Assembly: GCA_947462515.1 (NCBI GenBank)
Contig: CANHPJ010000004.1
Coordinates: 1-21,411 of the forward strand
From: Bacteroidota bacterium
Lineage (GTDB): Bacteria > Bacteroidota > Bacteroidia > JACCXN01
Direction: 5' to 3'
Length of the DNA stretch: 21,411 bases
The notes beneath the pieces were generated by a model. It worked only from the letters and a program-made list of their open reading frames with translations. It was not told the origin of the DNA and did not search any database. Position numbers and translations under genes: made by a program. Shown here piece by piece: positions 7,688 through 15,723 of this stretch. Every line of letters begins with the position of its first letter. The first letter of the stretch is position 1.

Positions 7688-8482
7688 TTACGAATACTCT
7701 CTCAATATAGACTTGCTCAAAATCTGATATATGGAATGATATTCAGGGAAAGACTCTAGCAATTTGAGATGGTTCTCAATTATTTTTAGATCATGCCTTT
7801 TGGCAGGACCTGTCTGCATTTCACGGGGAGAGTTATTTTTAATTTTATTGGCTGTTTCAATTATCAGAGGCCTTAGGAGTTCTGTATCAATACCATTTTG
7901 AGTTAAAATGGCATCAGAAATGGTATACATATAATTACTAAAATTACAAGCGAAGACTGCTGCCAAATGAAGCTTTTTTCTTTGGTTTGAATCAATATCG
8001 TGGATCTTAGTAGAAATTTGATTTGCCAAAACATATAATTGCTCATAAACATTCGAATTGTTTGCCTCTAAACAAATTGGAATATTTTTGAAATTAACTT
8101 TTTTGGTTTTACTAAAGGTCTGCAAAGGATAAAAAACCCCATACCTTTTGAATTTATTCTCAAAAACGGCCATATCAACACTACCTGAAGTATGTATTAT
8201 GATACCATTATTTATCTTGATTTGACTTAAAACAGAATCAATAGCATCATCCTTAACAGATAAAATATAAAGATCTGCATTGGGATTTAATTCTTTAAGA
8301 TTAGTGGTGAAAGTTGATTTAAGTTTAGCAGCTAATAATTTTGCAGCTTGGCTTGTTTTACTGTATACCTGAAGAATATTATTTCCGGATTTTTCGAGTG
8401 CTTTCCCCAAATGTGTTGACACATTTCCGGAACCAATCAAAACAACTGAAAGCGGTTTAGTGAAATTATTATCAGGAGACAT
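7688..8482 (-). CDS. Rossmann-like / DUF2520 domain protein
   Basis: This 264-residue protein resembles F420-dependent and pyrroline-5-carboxylate reductases. An N-terminal NAD(P)-binding motif GSGNVSTHLG (17-26) is followed by HTSGSVDM (97-104), GVFYPLQTFS (115-124), a helical domain with LHLAAVFACNFSNYM (171-185), and a C-terminal TGPAKRHD (224-231). The last four are characteristic of DUF2520 proteins. The substrate is unknown. Its ATG overlaps the TAA of ccmF by one base (TAATG), so translation is coupled to ccmF. That coupling does not by itself imply a role in cytochrome assembly, because this gene is also found with other neighbours in Bacteroidota. It is the last gene of the cluster. 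Confidence 0.88.
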   Translation of the reverse strand: MSPDNNFTKPLSVVLIGSGNVSTHLGKALEKSGNNILQVYSKTSQAAKLLAAKLKSTFTTNLKELNPNADLYILSVKDDAIDSVLSQIKINNGIIIHTSGSVDMAVFENKFKRYGVFYPLQTFSKTKKVNFKNIPICLEANNSNVYEQLYVLANQISTKIHDIDSNQRKKLHLAAVFACNFSNYMYTISDAILTQNGIDTELLRPLIIETANKIKNNSPREMQTGPAKRHDLKIIENHLKLLESFPEYHSIYQILSKSILREYS

Positions 8483-10893
8483 TAATTGCGCTTTATTCTA
8501 TAAACCATTGCCATAGTAGTTCCAATGGCCATAATGATACAACCTGCCCAAAGAATATTGATAAAAGGAAAAATAATGGCCTTCATAATAATAAACTGCC
8601 TTGAATTACTCTTTTTTTCTGAAGTACTAATCTGAATTTTACCGGATTCAGGATCTATTTTATCAAAACTAAACTTAACACCAACTTGTTCTACTGCCGA
8701 TTCAATTGGAATAACCCTGTTGCCACGCAGTACGAAAACTGGTTCAGTAGTATAAGAAATATTATTAATATCCTTTACCAATAATTTGGCTGAAACTGCT
8801 ATATCAGAATCAATCAAGTCATATTTTGCCTTATCAACATTCCTGCTTACATCTTGAAGAATAATAATACTTTGAGTTGAAAATATGGTATCTCCGATAT
8901 TAACCATGCTTATGTTTGCTTCACGATATTGATTGGTGTTTTTATCTGCAGCATCCTCAATTTCGGCATATGAAATATGTGTATAAACGTCATTGGTTAA
9001 AAAATGACGTGTATCGGGCTCGGCAACATTTCCCATTCGTGGATTGAGTTGAATAAAAGGATGTAAAGTAAACTCATGATTGTATGAATCGTCAGCATTT
9101 TTAGTAAGGTATTCAACCTCATATATTGCATTAATTCCCTCATTGGTTTGTCCTTTGTAGGTTACAAAATATTTGCCCATACGAAGCGTATCACCTTTGT
9201 TAAGCATAATATTTTCATTATTGTTGATCGAACTCCCCAGAGCTGCAATATCAACTCCTGAAGTATTTTGAGAAATGATTACACTTTTTGAAGTAGATAT
9301 TAAAGCGCCGAGCAATATTAAAGCAAAACCTATATGAGCAATTGAAGAACCGGCAAAGTTTAATTTGCCTTTTATTACTCGAATCAAGTAATCAACATTG
9401 GCAATTACAGCGAAAATAGAAGCAAATAATAATAGTCCGTAGGAATAATTAGAAAACTTTAAATAATAAATCCATAAGCCTGACAACACAAGAGAAACAA
9501 TAAAAGAGATAGATATTTTTTTAATGAATTCTCTTATATCGGTGTTTTTATATTTAAAAAACTGCCCTATTGCAATCAATAAAGCTGTAATAATGGCAAA
9601 GGGAATAGCCCAGGAATTATGATGTTGTATCAGATTAATGGGAGGAGCCAAATTAGTCCCCAAAACCTTATTAAATACAGGAAAGGAAGTAGTGTAAATT
9701 ATTTTTGAAGCCAGAAGAAACAGAACCAGAGAACCGATAAACATCCAAAATTCCCTACTCCACAATTCCTCTTCTTTATCTTGGCGGGGTATAGTTTTAT
9801 AATTTACTACAATTAGGAATATAGCAAGAAAAGTAAAAAATAACAGATAAATCAACAATTGGCCAGACATGCCTAAATCAGTAAAAGCATGAACAGAGGA
9901 TTCTCCCAAAATTCCACTTCGTGTTAAAAAGGTAGAATAAAGAATGAGTAAAAAGGATAAAAAAGTCAGTATAAATAAGGTCATTATAGAACCACCCCTA
10001 TTTTTACTGATTAACATCACGTGCCCCGCTCCTACCAAGACCAGCCATGGAACCAGGGAAGCATTTTCAACAGGATCCCAAGCCCAGAAACCACCAAAGC
10101 TTAATGATTCATATGCCCAGGCGCCACCCATTAAAATACCCACACCTAAAATCATTATTCCGAAAAATGTCCACGGCAAAGCAGGTTTAACCCACTCTTG
10201 GTATTTTTTAGTCCACAAGCCTGCAATGGCATAAGCAAAGGGAATCAAGGTAGCAGCAAAACCTAAAAACAGAGTCGGAGGATGTATAGTCATCCAATAA
10301 TTCTGCAAAAGAGGATTTAAGCCTCTGCCATCGAGTGAGTTCAGATAAGTGGGACTTTTAACAAATGGTAAATTGATGAAATCGGCATGTTCTCTTAACA
10401 AACCAAAAGGATTACTGCCGACTTTATAATTAAAGACAACCACTCCCAACAACATGGAGGAAAGAAAAACCTGCACTAATGAAAAAACAGTCATTACAGG
10501 CGCTTCCCACTGTTTTTCAACTTTCATTAAAATATTACCAAGAATAACATGCCAGAATGTCCAAAGCAAAAAGCTACCCTCCTGGCCTTCCCAGAAGCAG
10601 GAAAGAATATACTTCATATCCATTTGACGAGAAGAGTGCTGCCAAATATAATGGTATTCAAAAAAATGATTTACCAATAAATAAAAGAGAGTACCTACAA
10701 TACCAAAAACCGAAATACTATGGATTCTAAAAGAAGTTCTAGCTATTTTTCTCCATGAATGATCTAAGGCATTGTCTTTTGAATAGAAAAAATATGCAAC
10801 AACTGCTAAAAGTGAACTTACAAAAGATAGATAAACGAAAAAATTACCAATCTGACCCGGTAAAAGATGCTCGCCAACATATTGAATTTCCAT
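8482..10893 (-). CDS. ccmF: CcmF-type cytochrome c heme lyase (CcsA/CcmF superfamily)
   Basis: This 803-residue polytopic membrane protein would attach heme to apocytochrome c on the outer face of the inner membrane. It contains the tryptophan-rich WWD-type motif GGFWAWDPVENASLVPWL (267-284) of the heme-handling superfamily, and the CcmF landmarks GLNPLLQNYWMTIHPPTLFLG (about 191-211, His204) and SVHAF (His335). Histidines flanking the WWD motif are the usual axial heme ligands. After about residue 530 a soluble extracytoplasmic beta-rich domain is followed by a final membrane helix near 780-800. It follows ccmE after a 222-base gap in which I saw no clear promoter or gene, and it overlaps the DUF2520 gene by one base. 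Length and order support CcmF rather than CcmC. Confidence 0.92.
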   Translation of the reverse strand: MEIQYVGEHLLPGQIGNFFVYLSFVSSLLAVVAYFFYSKDNALDHSWRKIARTSFRIHSISVFGIVGTLFYLLVNHFFEYHYIWQHSSRQMDMKYILSCFWEGQEGSFLLWTFWHVILGNILMKVEKQWEAPVMTVFSLVQVFLSSMLLGVVVFNYKVGSNPFGLLREHADFINLPFVKSPTYLNSLDGRGLNPLLQNYWMTIHPPTLFLGFAATLIPFAYAIAGLWTKKYQEWVKPALPWTFFGIMILGVGILMGGAWAYESLSFGGFWAWDPVENASLVPWLVLVGAGHVMLISKNRGGSIMTLFILTFLSFLLILYSTFLTRSGILGESSVHAFTDLGMSGQLLIYLLFFTFLAIFLIVVNYKTIPRQDKEEELWSREFWMFIGSLVLFLLASKIIYTTSFPVFNKVLGTNLAPPINLIQHHNSWAIPFAIITALLIAIGQFFKYKNTDIREFIKKISISFIVSLVLSGLWIYYLKFSNYSYGLLLFASIFAVIANVDYLIRVIKGKLNFAGSSIAHIGFALILLGALISTSKSVIISQNTSGVDIAALGSSINNNENIMLNKGDTLRMGKYFVTYKGQTNEGINAIYEVEYLTKNADDSYNHEFTLHPFIQLNPRMGNVAEPDTRHFLTNDVYTHISYAEIEDAADKNTNQYREANISMVNIGDTIFSTQSIIILQDVSRNVDKAKYDLIDSDIAVSAKLLVKDINNISYTTEPVFVLRGNRVIPIESAVEQVGVKFSFDKIDPESGKIQISTSEKKSNSRQFIIMKAIIFPFINILWAGCIIMAIGTTMAMVYRIKRN

Positions 10894-11115
10894 ATTTTAT
10901 TGGTGATTTGTGATTATTTTTTTCTGTAAAGATGTACAAAAGCAGAAAAATCAGGTAATATTCTAAAAACTAATGATTATTTATCAATAAAAAACATGTA
11001 ATCAGCCCTTTAATAAAGGAAGTTCATTCTGGTGCTTAATACTTATTAAATTTATTATCTAGTTTTAAGTAAAATTAAATGCTTACTGAACTAAAATTAT
11101 GATTTACATCAAGTA

Positions 11116-11523
11116 TTAGGCCTTGGCCTTAACTTCTGTAAATTCAGAAGCTGAACCGTTGTTGTATTTTGATGGGCACTTCATCAAAATTTTGTCAGCT
11201 TCAAAATGGTCACCTAAATATTTTCCTGTTAGAACAATTTGTTCGGAACGTTCAAAATCCTGAGGTTTGCTACCTTTAAAATGAACGCGACAGGTTTTGC
11301 CATCCTTATCAAAAGCATGAAAAACAAACAGATTTGCGTTAACAGCAGGATCGTATTTCATATCCTTTTTCTTATCAAGAAAACCAACCACATGAAGCTC
11401 TGAACCAGGGCTTTCCATTGCTGTTGAAAAAGAAGCATATGTGCTGGAATCAGCTATTGTACCAATAATGGCTCCAATGCTTATGATTATTACAATTATG
11501 GCTATAATGTGTGTCTTTTTCAT
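11116..11523 (-). CDS. ccmE: CcmE heme chaperone, Cys-type (CxxxY) variant
   Basis: This 135-residue protein has an N-terminal membrane anchor (about 5-24) and an OB-fold domain, matching periplasmic heme chaperones that carry heme from CcmC to CcmF. The conserved core GFLDKKKDMKYDP and VLTGKYLGDHFEADKIL is present. Where the Escherichia coli protein has the heme-binding HxxxY, this one reads CPSKY (Cys116, Tyr120). CxxxY forms of CcmE are known from some archaea and sulfate reducers and, as far as I remember, also occur in Bacteroidota. Cys116 is therefore the expected covalent heme site. It starts 13 bases after the ccmD stop. The short polar C-terminal tail is usual. Confidence 0.92.
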   Translation of the reverse strand: MKKTHIIAIIVIIISIGAIIGTIADSSTYASFSTAMESPGSELHVVGFLDKKKDMKYDPAVNANLFVFHAFDKDGKTCRVHFKGSKPQDFERSEQIVLTGKYLGDHFEADKILMKCPSKYNNGSASEFTEVKAKA

Positions 11524-11536
11524 TTAATGCGCTTGA

Positions 11537-11755
11537 TTATTTTACCTGTTTTTCGAGTTTGCTCAATTTTCTATCAATATTTATTAAAAGTGCTATCAAA
11601 CCAAGTAAAACTATAAGTAATACTACAACGACTACATAAATTTTTCCTGATTCTCTAAGCGAATCGGCCATCTCTATCTTATCTTGCTGGGCATATGAAA
11701 AAGAACTGATAAACGTAAGACAGACAAACAAAAGAAAAGATTTAATTTTCGACAT
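11537..11755 (-). CDS. ccmD: CcmD-like small membrane protein with an apparent signal peptide
   Basis: This 72-residue protein starts at the ATG at 11755. A longer frame would need a TTG at 11797 and adds no recognisable sequence. An N-terminal signal-like stretch (1-23, ending SYAQ) is followed by a short polar segment, one strongly hydrophobic helix (about 39-59) and a charged tail IDRKLSKLEKQ. CcmD proteins are small, poorly conserved single-span proteins that release holo-CcmE from CcmC. This assignment rests on the tail, the single helix and the position between ccmC and ccmE. It is unusual in having two hydrophobic segments. It lies 77 bases after the ccmC stop. Confidence 0.72.
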   Translation of the reverse strand: MSKIKSFLLFVCLTFISSFSYAQQDKIEMADSLRESGKIYVVVVVLLIVLLGLIALLINIDRKLSKLEKQVK

Positions 11756-11832
11756 AACAACATTTATGAATTTGAAATTATTGAAAGTAAAAGTCAAATT
11801 AGATTAATTTCAGATTATCATTAAAAAAAAAA

Positions 11833-12513
11833 CTACTCGTTAAAATAAAGTTTTTCGGCAAGCACTTTCATTCTGATTTTTATTGTCATAATCCAAACAC
11901 CGAGAAGTGTCCAACCTATCACTGCCGGATAAAAAACCATACGCATGCTACTGTCCAGATCATAACCACCAAACCCGGGGTTACCGCCATTTCCCGGATG
12001 CAGACTATCAGTCATTCTAGGTAATATCATCAAAAAAACAATCAACATAACATATGAAAAAATATTATAAACAGCAGAAATCCTGGCTCTTTTCTGTTCT
12101 TCATCCATGGAGTTTCTTAAAATCAGATAGGCAAAATAGGCAAGCAATGTTATTGCGGCGCCATTTAACTTGGCATCATTCACCCACCAGGCACCCCAGG
12201 TAAATTTAGCCCAAACCATACCCGTTGCTATACCAAGCAATCCCATGTAGATACCTACATTGGCTGCCTCCGAAGCAATAACATCATACTTTTGATTGAA
12301 ACCTGCAAGGTATTTTATGCTGTATATTAGTGATACAAACAAAATGATCATCATGCCAAACCACATGGTTACATGGAAATAAAGGTTACGAATGGTCTCA
12401 TGAAGAATAGGTAATTCTGGAACTTTAAAGAGAAATCCAGCAATTACGGTATAGATTAAAAGCAGCACAGTTAATATTTTCCACCAATTATTTTTAAGTT
12501 TAAAATTCAACAT
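11833..12513 (-). CDS. ccmC: CcmC-type heme exporter/handling protein
   Basis: This 226-residue protein has six predicted membrane spans and starts at the ATG at 12513; a GTG at 12552 would add 13 atypical residues. It contains the superfamily motif WGAWWVNDAKLNG (106-118) and two candidate heme-ligand histidines, His47 in RNLYFHVTMWF and His172 in SLHPG. CcmC presents heme to CcmE on the outer face of the inner membrane. In proteobacterial CcmC the motif usually reads WWVWDARLT, so the third tryptophan is an asparagine here. The gene lies 93 bases after ccmB and 77 bases before ccmD, all on the same strand. Confidence 0.9.
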   Translation of the reverse strand: MLNFKLKNNWWKILTVLLLIYTVIAGFLFKVPELPILHETIRNLYFHVTMWFGMMIILFVSLIYSIKYLAGFNQKYDVIASEAANVGIYMGLLGIATGMVWAKFTWGAWWVNDAKLNGAAITLLAYFAYLILRNSMDEEQKRARISAVYNIFSYVMLIVFLMILPRMTDSLHPGNGGNPGFGGYDLDSSMRMVFYPAVIGWTLLGVWIMTIKIRMKVLAEKLYFNE

Positions 12514-12606
12514 GTTAATATTTAAAGTTTTAGTTCTTAATTGAAAGAACACTAATTAAAAATAAACCTAACTAATACACTAAATAACAAGCAATAACAG
12601 TGTTTT

Positions 12607-13266
12607 TTAATCGCGCCAAAGATAAGGAAATAATAAATAAGACAGGGTTGAAACTATGATATTTATAAACAATAAAACAGCCAAATATTTATAACTTATA
12701 GAAGGATCGATTCCGTCAACAGCATTTTTTGAAACTTTCAACAGCGTAATTATCAGAGGCATTAAAACTGGAAAACTCAATACGGCCATCAAGGTAACAT
12801 TATTATTAGTTTTGGAAGCAATAGCCGACACCATTGTTAATACTGTTGAAAAGCCTATGCTACCTAAAAGAATAGATGAAACAAACAATAATTGATTTTG
12901 AACTAAGTTTCCTATAAAAAGACTGTAAAAAACATAAGTAATCATGGAAAGCACCATTACCAAAAGCATGTTGTAAATAATTTTGGATAATATTATTGCT
13001 TGGGGACTTGCCAGAGTATACAGATAAAGCAATTTACCCGTACTTTCCTGAATAAAACTTTTGGAGACAGCGTTAGTTGATGCAAAAAGTATGATAATCC
13101 AGAAAAGAGCATTCCAGGTAGCAGGGTGATCAATAATTCTAAATGAAAGATAACAAACGAAAACAGTGCTAATTACATAAAGAAATATGCCATTTATTGC
13201 AAATTTCTGCCTCCATTCAAGCAATATTTCTTTTTTTAATAATTCCTTTATTTCAGTAAGAAGCAT
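12607..13266 (-). CDS. ccmB: CcmB heme export ABC-transporter permease
   Basis: This 219-residue protein has six hydrophobic segments and starts at the ATG at 13266. An in-frame TTG at 13287 is rejected because a -7 element ends just 3 bases beyond it. The N-terminal KELLKKEILLEWRQKFAINGIFLYV and the region KSFIQESTGKLLYLYTLASPQAIILSK match CcmB, the permease that works with the ATPase CcmA and with CcmC/CcmD in holo-CcmE release. No ccmA is encoded in this window, so the ATPase must lie elsewhere. It is the first gene of the ccm cluster, with its own promoter-like element, and it diverges from the peroxidase gene. Confidence 0.9.
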   Translation of the reverse strand: MLLTEIKELLKKEILLEWRQKFAINGIFLYVISTVFVCYLSFRIIDHPATWNALFWIIILFASTNAVSKSFIQESTGKLLYLYTLASPQAIILSKIIYNMLLVMVLSMITYVFYSLFIGNLVQNQLLFVSSILLGSIGFSTVLTMVSAIASKTNNNVTLMAVLSFPVLMPLIITLLKVSKNAVDGIDPSISYKYLAVLLFINIIVSTLSYLLFPYLWRD

Positions 13267-13289
13267 AATTTCTTTCAAACTTAACAAGC

Positions 13290-13297
13290 CAAATATA
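13290..13297 (-). promoter_or_regulatory. Candidate -7 element for the ccm operon
   Basis: On the minus strand the bases read TATATTTG, a full TAnnTTTG match, with 23 bases between it and the ccmB ATG at 13266. No TTG at 17-23 bases upstream is evident. It supports the ATG start over the TTG at 13287. Confidence 0.5.
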
Positions 13298-13462
13298 CTT
13301 CAACAAATATTAAATTCCTTCTATTTTTAAATAATACTGGAAGTGTTTTTTTGCAGGAAACAAAAAATTAAACTAAGACTTTAACTTATAAAATATAAAA
13401 CACTATCATACAGACTTTTATAATAAATAAAAAATAATCAACATTTGATAGTTTTTAATAAT

Positions 13463-13470
13463 TATATTTG
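13463..13470 (+). promoter_or_regulatory. Candidate -7 element for the peroxidase-bshB1 unit
   Basis: TATATTTG is a full TAnnTTTG match, with 26 bases before the ATG at 13497. A TTTG at 13444-13447 could serve as the -33 element, but the 15-base spacing is shorter than the usual 17-23. Confidence 0.5.
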
Positions 13471-13496
13471 TTTTGATTAAATAAATAAAACAAACC

Positions 13497-14048
13497 ATGA
13501 AAACAATTGGCACTTTATTGCTTCTGATTACACTAATTAACCCCAGCTTTACTCAAAACAAAAAAAACATGAAAACACTTCACGATTTTAAAACAAAAAC
13601 AATAGATGGGAAAGAGTATGATTTCAATAAATTGAAGGGTAAAAAAGTAATGATTGTAAATACCGCTTCTGAATGCGGTTTAACACCTCAATATATTGAA
13701 TTAGAGCAGGTATACAAAAAATACGGTGGGGACAACTTCATCATAATTGGTTTTCCTGCCAATAATTTCGGAGCTCAGGAGCCGGGCACGGATCAACAGA
13801 TAGCAGCATTTTGCAAAAAAAATTACGGTGTTACATTTCCAATGATGTCTAAAATATCAGTTAAGGGAGTTGATATGGATGCCATATATGAATGGCTTAC
13901 GAAAAAAGAAAAAAATGGAGTTCAAGATGCGGATGTTACATGGAATTTTCAAAAATTTTTAATTGACGAAAATGGAAAGCTGGTAAAATCCATTCCACCA
14001 CAGACAAAGCCGAATGATGAAGAAATTATTAAATGGATAAAATCATAA
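13497..14048 (+). CDS. Exported glutathione peroxidase-like thiol peroxidase
   Basis: This 183-residue protein has a signal peptide (about 1-19) followed by a complete glutathione peroxidase fold. The catalytic tetrad is visible: Cys60 in NTASECGLTPQY, Gln94 in FPANNFGAQEPG, and Trp149-Asn150 in TWNFQKF. The peroxidatic residue is cysteine, not selenocysteine. A second cysteine, Cys106 in FCKKNYGVTFP, sits where thioredoxin-dependent members of the family keep the resolving cysteine. It therefore probably uses thioredoxin-type or other dithiol reductants, not glutathione, to reduce peroxides, in the periplasm or another exported site. The start ATG has a -7 element 26 bases upstream. The next gene, bshB1, begins on the very next base after its TAA. 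Confidence 0.92.
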   Translation: MKTIGTLLLLITLINPSFTQNKKNMKTLHDFKTKTIDGKEYDFNKLKGKKVMIVNTASECGLTPQYIELEQVYKKYGGDNFIIIGFPANNFGAQEPGTDQQIAAFCKKNYGVTFPMMSKISVKGVDMDAIYEWLTKKEKNGVQDADVTWNFQKFLIDENGKLVKSIPPQTKPNDEEIIKWIKS

Positions 14049-14765
14049 ATGAAACTAGATATATTAGCCATAGCTGCGCATCCCGATGACATTGAATTAG
14101 CTTGTTCGGGAACCATTTTACATCATATTAATATGGGTAAAAAAGTAGGCATTCTCGACTTAACTCAAGGCGAGTTGGGAACTAGAGGTAGTTCCGTATT
14201 GCGACTTCAGGAGGCAAAAAAAGCAGCAAAGATTATGGGGATTTCAGTGAGGGAGAATCTAGGTTTTGATGATGGCTTTTTTGAAAACACCAAATCAAAT
14301 CAGCTTGAGATTATTAAAAAAATAAGACTTTATCAGCCTGAAATAATATTATGCAATGCCATACAAGATAGACACCCTGATCATGCTAGAGCTTCTACCC
14401 TAGTCTCAGAATCCTGTTTTTATTCAGGATTAATAAAATTGGAAACAATTTTAGACAATAAAATGCAAGCTTCATGGAGACCGAAAGCCGTTTATCATTA
14501 TGTTCAGGATCGTTATTCTAAACCAGATTTTGTTGTTGATATAACATCATACATGGATAAAAAAATGGAATCGATACTTGCTTTTGAATCGCAATTTTAT
14601 AACCCTAACTCCAAGGAACCTGAAAGTCCGATTTCTAGCAAAGAATTTTTAGAATTTACCAAATCTAGAGCTGCTGAATTTGGAAGGCAAATTGGAGTAA
14701 AATATGCAGAAGGATTTACTGTAGAGCGTTTAATCGGAGTCAATAATCTTTTTGATTTATACTAA
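14049..14765 (+). CDS. bshB1: BshB1-type deacetylase of bacillithiol biosynthesis
   Basis: This 238-residue protein of the PIG-L / LmbE family has the AHPDDIELACSGT signature (10-22) and the DRHPDHARA motif (107-115). His11, Asp14 and His112 fit the zinc ligands, with Asp13 as the general base. The start MKLDILAIAAHPDD, the LDLTQGELGTRGS segment (36-48) and the SRAAEFGRQIGVKYAEGF tail are typical of BshB1. This enzyme removes the acetyl group from GlcNAc-malate to give GlcN-malate, the second step of bacillithiol synthesis in the cytoplasm. It abuts the peroxidase gene (TAA immediately followed by ATG), so translation is probably coupled. bshA and bshC are not in the window. Confidence 0.92.
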   Translation: MKLDILAIAAHPDDIELACSGTILHHINMGKKVGILDLTQGELGTRGSSVLRLQEAKKAAKIMGISVRENLGFDDGFFENTKSNQLEIIKKIRLYQPEIILCNAIQDRHPDHARASTLVSESCFYSGLIKLETILDNKMQASWRPKAVYHYVQDRYSKPDFVVDITSYMDKKMESILAFESQFYNPNSKEPESPISSKEFLEFTKSRAAEFGRQIGVKYAEGFTVERLIGVNNLFDLY

Positions 14766-14770
14766 AAAAT

Positions 14771-14810
14771 AAAAAGTCCGCATCAAAATAAATTTGATAC
14801 GGACTTTTAT
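14771..14810. terminator. Bidirectional intrinsic terminator between bshB1 and cvfB
   Basis: The arms AAAAGTCCG and CGGACTTTT pair perfectly. A single C/A mismatch is followed by ATCAAA / TTTGAT around a five-base loop. A-runs on the left and T-runs on the right make it work on both strands. It lies 6 bases after the bshB1 stop and 26 bases before the end of the converging cvfB gene, so it should end both transcripts. Confidence 0.9.
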
Positions 14811-14836
14811 TCTAAACAAACTAATAAACCGGAATA

Positions 14837-15670
14837 TTATTTCAGTTTAATTTCGTGGTCTGAAATTTCAATAACAGCCTCCTTATACAAACCACCGATA
14901 GTTTTTTTGAAAGCTTTTTTACTGATTTTTAATTTTTTATAAATCTCTTCAGGAGAACTTTTATCACCTAAAGCAATAATCCCGTTGTTAAGCTTTAAAT
15001 AATGCAATATCAATAATTTAGAGTCTTCCACATGAGCATAGCCCTGTTTTTGAAGACTGAGGTCAATTTTACCATCATCGCGTAAAAGCTTTATATATCC
15101 ACGTTTGATATCACCAACATAAATTTTTTCAAAAACCTCATTGTTGTATATCAAACCTAGGTATTGATTATTAATGATAGCCTTATAACCCAAATCGGTG
15201 TGTTCAGAAACAATTAACTCTACTTCCTGCCCTACTGAAAATGTAGCTGATTTATTATCAATAAACTTGGCATATTTAGACGAAGCAGTAATTCTTCCGG
15301 TTGATTCATCAATATAGATATATACTATATATTTTTTACCTTCTTGCATCTGCATTCTCTGTTCCCTGAAAGGAACAAAAAGATCTTTTGCTATTCCCCA
15401 GTCAAGGAAAGCGCCTAGCTCACTCGTTTCTTTTACGGTTAATAGAGCGAATTCACCAACCTGGGCAAATGGTTTTAAAGTAGTTGCAACAGGACGATTT
15501 TCATTATCATTATAAATGAAAACATCAAGCAAGCTTCCTATTTCAGTGCCTTCAGGAATATATTTTAAGGGCAATAAAATTTCCTCTGTACCTCCCGCTT
15601 CACTCAGATAAGCACCAAAGGAAAGTATTTTTACAACTTCAAGTTCATTAAATCTTCCAGTCTCTATCAT
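14837..15670 (-). CDS. cvfB: CvfB-like S1-domain RNA-binding protein
   Basis: This 277-residue protein matches the length and architecture of CvfB/YitL. Three S1-like RNA-binding domains lie at about 1-66, 67-132 and 143-206, and a C-terminal winged-helix domain at about 215-277 (SSPEEIYKKLKISKKAFKKTIGGLYK). Diagnostic segments are GAFLDWGIAKDLFVPFREQ (86-104) and DDGKIDLSLQKQGY (198-211). In Staphylococcus the homologue affects virulence-gene expression by binding RNA. In Bacteroidota its role is not established. It follows the ureohydrolase gene after 53 bases on the same strand and shares the bidirectional terminator downstream. Confidence 0.9.
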   Translation of the reverse strand: MIETGRFNELEVVKILSFGAYLSEAGGTEEILLPLKYIPEGTEIGSLLDVFIYNDNENRPVATTLKPFAQVGEFALLTVKETSELGAFLDWGIAKDLFVPFREQRMQMQEGKKYIVYIYIDESTGRITASSKYAKFIDNKSATFSVGQEVELIVSEHTDLGYKAIINNQYLGLIYNNEVFEKIYVGDIKRGYIKLLRDDGKIDLSLQKQGYAHVEDSKLLILHYLKLNNGIIALGDKSSPEEIYKKLKISKKAFKKTIGGLYKEAVIEISDHEIKLK

Positions 15671-15723
15671 CTCAAATAAATTTCAATTAGAATAATCAAC
15701 AATTTAAGCTTTTTAAAAGCGAA

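Noticed and set aside
9944..10234. 96-codon plus-strand open frame inside ccmF
   Set aside because: It is an antisense shadow of the conserved WWD-motif region, with low-complexity Pro/Lys-rich sequence.
12514..12552. GTG start for ccmC at 12552
   Set aside because: The extra 13 residues are not membrane-protein-like or family-like, and the ATG at 12513 precedes the typical N-terminus.
13267..13287. TTG start for ccmB at 13287
   Set aside because: It would leave only 2 bases between the -7 element at 13290-13297 and the start. The ATG at 13266 gives a normal start.
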